64,000 nt of DNA from Pirellulaceae bacterium (GTDB taxonomy: Bacteria > Planctomycetota > Planctomycetia > Pirellulales > Pirellulaceae), in contig JAHBXT010000001.1 of the NCBI GenBank assembly GCA_019636385.1, positions 620,001-684,000 on the forward strand, written 5' to 3'. The translations under genes and the position numbers were made by a program. Below are positions 34,939 through 42,295 of this stretch, one piece after another. Under the pieces are notes generated by a model that was given only the letters and a program-made list of their open reading frames with translations, was not told the DNA's origin and searched no databases. Every line of letters begins with the position of its first letter. Positions within the stretch are counted from its first letter, which is position 1.

Positions 34939-35109
34939 TCGCCTTGGTCCGATAAGACCATAAGGCCGCATTGGTCTTCACTCGCTTGCAAAGATGGTCC
35001 TAAACGATTGCTCGCATTAGAAGACATGTTTCGTTACATGGTTACGAGTCTGGTACGTTCAGTTGATGTGCCAGCTATTAGGTGTTTCGCACAGGAGAAA
35101 TGAAGAGAG

Positions 35110-35475
35110 ATGGCAAAGACAGACAACGCACCTGCAGGTCCAGCCGCTGACGCCCCGGTTGCCGAATCCGCAACGCAACAACAAGCGCAAGCTGTGCAAG
35201 TCCATGTTGACGACAGTCATGCAACCGCCTGCTACGCGAATTTTTGTCGCGTAACCGGCTCGCCAGAAGAGCTGATTGTCGACTTCGGGTTGAATCCACA
35301 ACCGGTTGGCATACCCAAGGATCCAATCCATGTAACTCAACGCGTCATTCTGAATTTCTACACCGCCAAACGCTTACTGGCTGCACTGCAGATGTCCGTG
35401 CAGCGTCACGAAGCTGTGTTCGGCGTACTGGAAACTGATATTCAGAAGCGGCTGCGCATTCAGCAGCCCAGCTAG
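35110..35475 (+). CDS. DUF3467 protein
   Basis: 121 residues. The first 30 are Ala/Gln-rich and probably disordered. The conserved part has ACYANFCRVTGSPEELIVDFG and VTQRVILNFYTAKRLLAAL, which fits DUF3467, a small family of unknown function. It is 171 bases after the M50-HlyD gene and the last gene before a strong terminator, so it may belong to the same transcript. It has no signal peptide, so it is probably a cytoplasmic partner of one of the exporter proteins. Confidence 0.8.
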   Translation: MAKTDNAPAGPAADAPVAESATQQQAQAVQVHVDDSHATACYANFCRVTGSPEELIVDFGLNPQPVGIPKDPIHVTQRVILNFYTAKRLLAALQMSVQRHEAVFGVLETDIQKRLRIQQPS

Positions 35476-35544
35476 CGCGCCCAACGCACATCTGCCTCTG
35501 CCTGCTGCTATCTCTGTACTGGCCAGACCCACCAGATTTCAATC

Positions 35545-35575
35545 CGGCTCGGCGGTCATTCGCCGAGCCGATTTT
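35545..35575 (+). terminator. Rho-independent terminator after the DUF3467 gene
   Basis: Perfect 10-base stem (CGGCTCGGCG at 35545-35554, CGCCGAGCCG at 35561-35570) with a six-base loop and ATTTT after it. It lies 70 bases after the DUF3467 stop and marks the end of the plus-strand export operon. The T run is short. Confidence 0.7.
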
Positions 35576-35708
35576 GTGTGACGGCGCTGTAAAGCTTGAA
35601 ACAGTCTGCGGTGGCTCGGCAAGCACAGGAATTGGAGCCGGGGGAACGAACCGTGCCCAGTCCTGCATATTCTGAAATTGGGGACTGCGAACGCGGGACG
35701 CTGGCGGA

Positions 35709-37004
35709 TTATTGCAACATTTTGTCGATGGGGAACGGACCGCTGGCGTTTGGTCCCCAGAACAGGCGCAAGGCGACGCTGAAAGTCCAGACGTCTTGAC
35801 CGCTCAAGTTGGCATACTCCAAGCCGCTCATCAATTTAGCGCGATGCCCGGCCAGGTAGTAATTCAGTCCCAGATATCCGGCGTTGTAGAGATCCCCGCT
35901 GGTCAGTCCCGCAGGTTGCTCGTATCGCCGCTGAGCTACCAGACTGTTGTCCTGGTCAGAGATTGCGAATTGATATCTGCTGGCCAGTTGCAGTGACCTG
36001 CTCAAAAATACGCCGGGCTGGATGTTGATTCCAAAGCCATCGCCGTATGCGCCGCCGATGCCCAACAGCAGCTCTGAAATCAGTGATCTCGGCCCCTGGG
36101 TCAAAATCAATGCGGTAGAGCATCCATTGGTAAAGCGATTGAGATTGGTGGCGTTCGAGTTCGCGTCGCTATACAGGTATCCCAGATTCCAAAAGGCTTG
36201 GTCTGTGCCCAAGCGATCGCCAAGATCGAGTGTTCCGGAACATAGTAGTGAATAGCCAGAATCAAATTCGGTAAAAGAATTCCACATATCGCGACTGGTA
36301 GCGTTGGAGAACACTCCGGTGTAATAGGAAAGCCTTTCAATATTACCAGACGCTGTCACGGCAGGCGTATAATCCAGTCCGAACATGTTTACCAACATGC
36401 TGCGTTCGAGCGTATTCAGGTAGCGGCTGGAGACGTTGCGGTCGTGAGTAAACCGATGCTTCTGCTGTCCAACAGTAATCGCGAACACTTTGTGAAAGCT
36501 CCACTGGGTCCACAGTTCCGTGAAGCCGTTATAAAACGGGTACATATCCGCGCCGCTGACCATCTGGGCGTGCAGCGTCAGTCGCTGGAAACATTGGAGT
36601 TGCGAGCCGATTCTAAATCGCCGGATTTCCCAGTCGTCGCTGTCGCCTGCATTGCCGGCAGCGTTATAGCTTTGGCCATGATAGCGTCCCAGGAACCACA
36701 GTTCTTGAACATACGGATTGCTGTCACTCTTATACAATAGGCCACAGTTCTTCAGTCGCTTGGTCAAATCATCAACTTCACCCAAGTCTGACAGTTGATC
36801 GCAGCCTGGATCTGACTTCTGCGTGTTCTGCTCGACCTCCGTGAACTGACCTGCAGAGCTAGCTTGACTAGTCGGCTGGCCATGGGTGATTCCAAATAAT
36901 TGCGCAGGCAATTCCACAGAATATGCGGACTGAAAGGGCATGCCAAGTTCACAGGCCAGCAGCCCAGCGATCGCAAGCATCGGAATTGTCTGATTTGTGG
37001 CCAA
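35709..37004 (-). CDS. Outer membrane porin-like protein (OprO/OprP-like)
   Basis: 431 residues starting at a TTG with GGTGGAG six bases upstream. A signal peptide (MLAIAGLLACELGMPFQSAYS) and a polar N-terminal stretch are followed by alternating aromatic/polar strands typical of a beta-barrel: WFLGRYHGQSYNAAG, RRFRIGSQLQCFQRLTLHAQM, LWTQWSFHKVFAITVGQQKH, YLGLNYYLAGHRAKLMSGLEY, and a final strand DVWTFSVALRLFWG. This arrangement resembles phosphate-selective porin O/P proteins; the substrate cannot be told. It is divergent from the TolC-like gene and lies inside the export locus. Confidence 0.75.
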   Translation of the reverse strand: MATNQTIPMLAIAGLLACELGMPFQSAYSVELPAQLFGITHGQPTSQASSAGQFTEVEQNTQKSDPGCDQLSDLGEVDDLTKRLKNCGLLYKSDSNPYVQELWFLGRYHGQSYNAAGNAGDSDDWEIRRFRIGSQLQCFQRLTLHAQMVSGADMYPFYNGFTELWTQWSFHKVFAITVGQQKHRFTHDRNVSSRYLNTLERSMLVNMFGLDYTPAVTASGNIERLSYYTGVFSNATSRDMWNSFTEFDSGYSLLCSGTLDLGDRLGTDQAFWNLGYLYSDANSNATNLNRFTNGCSTALILTQGPRSLISELLLGIGGAYGDGFGINIQPGVFLSRSLQLASRYQFAISDQDNSLVAQRRYEQPAGLTSGDLYNAGYLGLNYYLAGHRAKLMSGLEYANLSGQDVWTFSVALRLFWGPNASGPFPIDKMLQ

Positions 37005-37318
37005 TTAGCGCTCCACCCTATTGGTAATATTAGGCTGCTACTGTTCCAAGCAGCCAATCAGTTCGGCAGCAGGGGCTGTAGTAGCATCGGTTGAGCTAGC
37101 AAGTACACAGTGCCAGCTAAACCCTCCTTAAAATGCGTTATCGACTAACCGCCAGCAGTCAGATCGGCTCGTTTCATAAACTTGCTGAGACGGAGTTTGT
37201 TTCTGGAATAGGCATTTCGTCGTGCATTGATTGAGCTAAATGCCGATAGGAGTATGGGAAGTTGCTCTTCGAATCAAATGCTTGCATTGCAGATTACGCA
37301 ATCGTAACGGTGCGACGG
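37005..37318. other. Divergent intergenic region between porin and TolC-like genes
   Basis: About 310 bases that must hold promoters for both outer membrane proteins. GGTGGAG before the porin TTG is the only element I can assign. No RNA gene is apparent. The TolC-like frame is open from a TTG at 37262 but its signal peptide fits a start at 37319. Confidence 0.45.
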
Positions 37319-39016
37319 ATGATGAACGGCTGGATGCTTGCATGTAGAGTCTGGGTGGCCGGAATGGCGCTGGTGCTGCACCTGTCTGCACAGGCGCAGG
37401 TCATAGACGATCGTGGTGCTGACAGTACGAGCAGGGCTGTTGAGGCTGTAGCCCTATCAGAAAATGCAGAAGCCATATCGGCACAAGACGCGCCATTATC
37501 GACACGCAGAAACCGTACACCGACGCCGACTGTTGAAGACCAGCTTGAAGGAAAATTGACTTTGGCCGATGTAGTGGCCAGCGTTTATCGTTATTTTCCA
37601 GTAATTCAGCAAGCGCAACTGGAGCGTTCTGTCGCTGGCGGACAATATACCTCGGCGATGGGAGCGTATGACACGCAACTCTATGTACAGTCGCTAAGTG
37701 AACCGACAGGCTTTTATCGCAATTATCGTCAGGGATTAGGTGCCTATCGGCAGACATGGTGGGGTGGCTATGTATCGGCGGGCTATCGAATCGGACGAGG
37801 TGAATTTCAACCGTGGTACCAGGAGAGGGTAACCAATCAAGGAGGCGAGCTTAGCGTTGGAGTCGGCTGGCCATTGCTGCAGGGCAGGGCCATCGATCCG
37901 CAACGCGTGGCAGTGTTTCAAGCCGGACTTGCGCAACAGGCGGTTGGGCCTCAGGTGCAACTTAGCCTACTGCAAGCCAGCTTCCAGGCGGCCCAGGTGT
38001 ATTGGGAATGGGTGGCTGCTGGTGCTCGGCTGGTGGCCCAAGACGAGTTGGTACTACTAGCCCAAGTTCGTCAGGATCAGTTTGAAGAGGGTGCTAAGGC
38101 AGGTAAATTCGCGCAGATTGATGTCGTCTTCAATCGACAATTGCTAGCCGAAAGAAGCAGCAAACGGTTGGAAGCGGAGCAGAAGTTTCGCGAAGCTGGC
38201 ATCAAACTCTCTTTGTACTTGCGAGATCCCTCTGGTGTATCTCTGGTGCCTGAAGACGGCTGGTTACCGCTGCACTTTCCAGTAATACAGCCCGTTCCAG
38301 CCACTGATTTCCAGGCTGATTTTCAGTCCGCATTGGCGCGGCGCCCTGAATTGGCACTGCTATCGATCGAGGCACAGCAGATTCGGCTGGATCGTCAGCT
38401 AGCTCAGAATCAAAGACTACCCAATTTGGATATCGTCACAGAGGCTTCACAGGATGTTGGTCGCCCAGCCACAACCAAGAACGACAAGGGACAATTCGAG
38501 CTGATGTTGGGGATTCGGGGGGATGTACCTATCCAACGCCGCAATGCCATCGGCAAGGTTCAACAAACCACTGCTAAGCTTTCACAAATTGAACAGAAAG
38601 TTGCGCTGCAGCGTGACAAAATCGCCATTGAAATGCGCACAGCGCTCAATGCTCTAGAACTTTCTAACCAGCGAGTCGAGCAGATTTCCAATGCACTTCA
38701 GGCTGCCTTCGAGTCGCTGACAAGTTATCGACAAGCATTTCAACTTGGCTATGCGGACTTGTTGTATCTGAATATTTTGGAGACCAAGGCTAATGAAGTT
38801 GAAATTCTGGTAGTTGATGCACAGCGTGACTGGTTTGTTTTTTTAGCGAATCTGCAAGCTGCGTTAGGCCTGGATCCACTTGAGCAAGCGCTCAACGTAT
38901 CGCAGTTACCAGAATCAACACGTCCAGGTCCTGGTGACCTGCCAAAAGAAGCAGCGGTTGCGCCTCGCGAATTCGAAAGTGATTGGCAGAAGCGCACCAA
39001 TCGCGGACCGTCTTAG
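37319..39016 (+). CDS. TolC-family outer membrane efflux protein
   Basis: 565 residues from the ATG at 37319; a TTG at 37262 in the same frame gives an overlong leader. The signal peptide is MLACRVWVAGMALVLHLSAQAQ. The mature protein shows the duplicated helical hairpin plan: the first half with LTLADVVASVYRYFPVIQQAQLE and LLQASFQAAQVYWEWVAAGARL, the second with LARRPELALLSIEAQQIRLD, MLGIRGDVPIQRRNAIGKV and FQLGYADLLYLNILETKANEVE. It is somewhat longer than E. coli TolC. It forms an outer membrane channel that accepts a HlyD-type adaptor; one is encoded on the opposite strand just downstream (39132-40472). Confidence 0.9.
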   Translation: MMNGWMLACRVWVAGMALVLHLSAQAQVIDDRGADSTSRAVEAVALSENAEAISAQDAPLSTRRNRTPTPTVEDQLEGKLTLADVVASVYRYFPVIQQAQLERSVAGGQYTSAMGAYDTQLYVQSLSEPTGFYRNYRQGLGAYRQTWWGGYVSAGYRIGRGEFQPWYQERVTNQGGELSVGVGWPLLQGRAIDPQRVAVFQAGLAQQAVGPQVQLSLLQASFQAAQVYWEWVAAGARLVAQDELVLLAQVRQDQFEEGAKAGKFAQIDVVFNRQLLAERSSKRLEAEQKFREAGIKLSLYLRDPSGVSLVPEDGWLPLHFPVIQPVPATDFQADFQSALARRPELALLSIEAQQIRLDRQLAQNQRLPNLDIVTEASQDVGRPATTKNDKGQFELMLGIRGDVPIQRRNAIGKVQQTTAKLSQIEQKVALQRDKIAIEMRTALNALELSNQRVEQISNALQAAFESLTSYRQAFQLGYADLLYLNILETKANEVEILVVDAQRDWFVFLANLQAALGLDPLEQALNVSQLPESTRPGPGDLPKEAAVAPREFESDWQKRTNRGPS

Positions 39017-39029
39017 CACAGCTGGCCAT

Positions 39030-39068
39030 GGTGTTCCGGTAGCTACAGTCGCCAGAACGTGGAACACC
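39030..39068. terminator. Inverted repeat between convergent genes (possible terminator)
   Basis: GGTGTTCC at 39030-39037 and GGAACACC at 39061-39068 pair perfectly over eight bases, with a 23-base loop. It sits between the TolC-like stop and the HlyD stop, where a two-way terminator would be useful. The long loop and poor T runs make it weak. Confidence 0.3.
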
Positions 39069-39131
39069 TTTCACCCACAGCTGGGCGACAGCACCCCGAT
39101 AACGCTGCTCGCCTACACACCGCGTGAACGG

Positions 39132-40472
39132 TCACACTTTAGGTTTAATCTTCGGCTTGTTGGCTTTCGAATCGGGACTCGGCAACGACGGGGGAAAGCC
39201 GTTGATTTGTCGCCAGAGTTCGTAGCCTAATGAAACCTGACGGAGCAAGACCCAACCGTTGGCCCGCATACCTTGCCGCAAATACGCTTGATCCGGCCAA
39301 TTGTTGTCATGGGCTAAGTGATTGTCGGGCAATACTAGGATTCGAAACATGCCTTTGCCATCGTCGGTCGGAGCCAAGCGATTGACTCGACCGCCAAAGG
39401 TACCAATGGCAACAGATGGCCAGCCGACGAACTGAACTGCCGGCCAACCTTCAAATTGAAGTCGGACTCGATCACCTTGGTGTACCAATGGAAAATCGTT
39501 GCCATTGATCAGCAATTCGACCGCCATTTCGGAGGCCCGGGGGACTATCACAAATAGCTGATCGCCTTCTTTGATGGTATCACTGCCTTCAAGCCCGAAC
39601 CATTGTTGGATGTGACCACTGCGCGGGGCTGTAATTTTTAGACGTACCTGTTCCTGACGTTTTACCTCCAGGTTGCCTAACTCTTGCAGTGCCGATTGTA
39701 ATTTGTCTTGCTCGACGAGCACTTTATTCTGAGCTTCACGGTTTTTGATCTCGATATCACGGAGTTTGGCTTCCAGTGCCTTCTGCTGTGCTTGATAATT
39801 GGCTTCAGCCTCATCCACAGCTTTTTCCGCCTTCTCTACTTTTTGCTGCTGGACCTGTTCATCTTGCCTTTTGGTTACCAGTTCTTCTTGCGAGATAATC
39901 CCGCTCTCAAAGACCTTTTCAGCGATCATGCGTTTGTTGTGTTTATCTACAAGTTCGGCTTCCAGGGACGCTAGTTCGCGCTTAGCCTGCTCCCACTTGG
40001 TCACTGCCGCCACGCGTTCCTTATCGAGCGATTCGGCCAGCAATTCACCGCTAGTTTTTTGCAACGCAACTTGTTCCTGGGCGAAGCGAATCCGTTCGTC
40101 TGCAGCAGCTATTTTCAGCTTCGCGGCCTCGATTTGCAGATTCAATTGCTGCACCCCGCCGGCAGCTGTAGGTTCAAGTTCGATAAGCGTTTCCCCCTGC
40201 TCGACAACCGAACCCTCCAAGAGATCCGGCTTGACCCATTTGACGATTCCCTGAACAGGGCTCTTGAATGCCTGGGGACGTTCCTGTGGATCTTTGGCTA
40301 GGACAATGCCGGTACCGGCGGCCGTTTGCTGCCACGGCAGGAAGAATAGCCCTAGAAAGGCCAAGCCCAGAGCCACCATCGTGACTCGGCCAACCCAACG
40401 GATCCAGTGACTACTTTGTGCCAATTCTAAGGCCGGAAATTCCAATTGTTTACTGGTCAGCAACTGACTCAT
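39132..40472 (-). CDS. HlyD-type membrane fusion protein
   Basis: 446 residues, one N-terminal membrane span (about 27-48, WVGRVTMVALGLAFLGLFFLP). The adaptor plan is complete: FKSPVQGIVKWVKPDLLEGSVVEQGETLIEL (lipoyl half), a long coiled coil (residues 110-270), TAPRSGHIQQWFGLEGSDTI (second half), and a beta-barrel to residue 410. The C-terminus is Pro/Lys-rich. GGAGG lies nine bases before the ATG, at the end of the ABC gene four bases upstream, so the two are one operon. It probably bridges the ABC-like inner membrane protein to the TolC-like channel. Confidence 0.9.
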   Translation of the reverse strand: MSQLLTSKQLEFPALELAQSSHWIRWVGRVTMVALGLAFLGLFFLPWQQTAAGTGIVLAKDPQERPQAFKSPVQGIVKWVKPDLLEGSVVEQGETLIELEPTAAGGVQQLNLQIEAAKLKIAAADERIRFAQEQVALQKTSGELLAESLDKERVAAVTKWEQAKRELASLEAELVDKHNKRMIAEKVFESGIISQEELVTKRQDEQVQQQKVEKAEKAVDEAEANYQAQQKALEAKLRDIEIKNREAQNKVLVEQDKLQSALQELGNLEVKRQEQVRLKITAPRSGHIQQWFGLEGSDTIKEGDQLFVIVPRASEMAVELLINGNDFPLVHQGDRVRLQFEGWPAVQFVGWPSVAIGTFGGRVNRLAPTDDGKGMFRILVLPDNHLAHDNNWPDQAYLRQGMRANGWVLLRQVSLGYELWRQINGFPPSLPSPDSKANKPKIKPKV

Positions 40473-40476
40473 TTCA

Positions 40477-42159
40477 TTAAGCCTCCATTCGAATCTGATC
40501 GTCGCACTGTTCGGCGATACCGGGCAGTCGAGTACTGATCAACGTAGTGCAATCAGCGTGCTCTGACCGGAGGAGTTTGAACAACCGCAATTGGTCCTTG
40601 GGCGGCAGGTTGTCCAGCAAAGCTTCAATCAGCAGGATGCGCGGCCGAGCCGCGAGCGCTTGAGCAATCATCAGCCTACATTGCTGTACTTCGGACAATG
40701 GATACCCGTCCGACTGTAACTGAGTCAATGGTCCGTGCGGCAGTGCTGCAACGTCCGACCACAAATCAACCTGTTGCAAGACCTCCCGAACACGCTGTTC
40801 ATCAACGCCATCGCGGCCCAAGGCCACATTCTCAGAGATTGTCCCGCAAAAAAAACTGGGCCGCGAGGCATAACCGATTACCGCCTCCTGCTGACTGCCG
40901 GATGCCAGTCGACTAGTATCAATTCCCTGAACCGTCACTCGTCCAGTGTGTGGCACGAGCAAACCGCTCAGTACTTTCATGACCAATGCAGGGTTTTCCC
41001 AGGTCAATAAGGCCACGCATGTCCCTGCGGGTACTTGGCAGGCATCCAATCGCAACAACTGATTTCCGTACCGCGACTCAATCCGATCCCACTGAATTGC
41101 CAGTGGGCCTGCATGGTCGATGGATATGGGTTGGTGCGTTACCAGAGCTAAGTCCTGTAAATGACCGACTTTTTCCAGTCCTGCCATCAGGTCGAAGAAC
41201 TTTTCGATGGACTTGCCGCCCTTGGTAAAAGCGGCCAACACAATAGTTACGACCAACTCGCTGGCTACCAACTGCCCGAGTGTTAGCTCGCCTTCGATAA
41301 CTAACCACCCGCCCAAACCCAACAGAGTTGTCAGCGCAAACACTTGAATCCCAGCCGCGAACGCAAGTTGTCTGAGCAGCACATGAAAATGACTTTTCCG
41401 CGCCTGGACATAATCCGCTGACAACTGACTTGCTCGCTCCACAGCCAGCTTCTGGCCACCATTGACATGAAACGCTGATGGTGTATCCAGCACATCCTGC
41501 AACCAATGGACAACGCGATATTTTCTGACTGACTCAAGGATCGACGTCCGCGTGCCTCCCCAACCTAAGAGCCACATCACGATGGTCATGAGCATTATCA
41601 GAATCAGGTCAAATCCTAGCAAAAAAGGATGGTAAAACCCCAACAGCAGCAGACCTAGGACTGTAACCAAGATGATCGAGATGCCGTCAAGCAGTAGGAC
41701 AGACATGGACTTCTGGATGGTCATGATGTCGAATACACGGTTGGCGATTTCACGGGGATACGCACCAGCCAGCTCCATGCGTGAAGCTCGCGGAAATCGG
41801 TGCGACAATTCGGCAACGATGCGAACAAACAACCTGCGCTGAATGATCTCTACGATAGTTGCTTGCAAAACGTTCAGAAAAGCCACGAACGTCAATGCAA
41901 CAAACAGAATCAGTGCCAGTATGAGCAGCGGCTGCAAGTAAATCCCCCAGCTCACCACATTTACTAGAGCCTCGACGGCCAGTGGAGATACCAAGCTCAA
42001 AATACTAGCCACAAAAGAAAACAACGCGATAGTGCCGATGTCCTGGCGGTCCAGGTTCAGCAGCCGAAAAAAACGCTGCAATGGCTGGAGATGCGCACCA
42101 CCCGCGTGAGCCGACACGTGGTAGCTGATCCTTGGTGAGTACTTCGTAGTAGCTTGCAT
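40477..42159 (-). CDS. ABC exporter-like protein with degenerate ATPase domain
   Basis: 560 residues from the ATG at 42159. Residues 45-320 are an exporter-type membrane domain with five or six spans. Residues 355-561 align with an ABC nucleotide-binding domain, including VLSGLLVPHTGRVTVQGIDTSRL and FFCGTISENVALGRDGVDE, but every catalytic motif is altered. The Walker A position reads LTWENPALVMKVL, without the Gly-Lys-Ser/Thr. The signature is LSEVQ instead of LSGGQ, Walker B ends LLIEA instead of LLDE, and the H-loop His is Arg (STRLP). The frame is intact and its HlyD partner is four bases downstream. ATP hydrolysis is not expected. It could be a structural transporter-like scaffold. Confidence 0.85.
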   Translation of the reverse strand: MQATTKYSPRISYHVSAHAGGAHLQPLQRFFRLLNLDRQDIGTIALFSFVASILSLVSPLAVEALVNVVSWGIYLQPLLILALILFVALTFVAFLNVLQATIVEIIQRRLFVRIVAELSHRFPRASRMELAGAYPREIANRVFDIMTIQKSMSVLLLDGISIILVTVLGLLLLGFYHPFLLGFDLILIMLMTIVMWLLGWGGTRTSILESVRKYRVVHWLQDVLDTPSAFHVNGGQKLAVERASQLSADYVQARKSHFHVLLRQLAFAAGIQVFALTTLLGLGGWLVIEGELTLGQLVASELVVTIVLAAFTKGGKSIEKFFDLMAGLEKVGHLQDLALVTHQPISIDHAGPLAIQWDRIESRYGNQLLRLDACQVPAGTCVALLTWENPALVMKVLSGLLVPHTGRVTVQGIDTSRLASGSQQEAVIGYASRPSFFCGTISENVALGRDGVDEQRVREVLQQVDLWSDVAALPHGPLTQLQSDGYPLSEVQQCRLMIAQALAARPRILLIEALLDNLPPKDQLRLFKLLRSEHADCTTLISTRLPGIAEQCDDQIRMEA

Positions 42160-42295
42160 CAATACCGCCGCTATTGAATTTCCATTGAGTGTAGAATTTG
42201 CGCCCGAATATAGTAAAAATCCTCTGCCATGTCGATGTATCCCAGCCTAGCCTCATATTTGACCTGAGCGACCATTCATTCAGTGACGCTGACTT

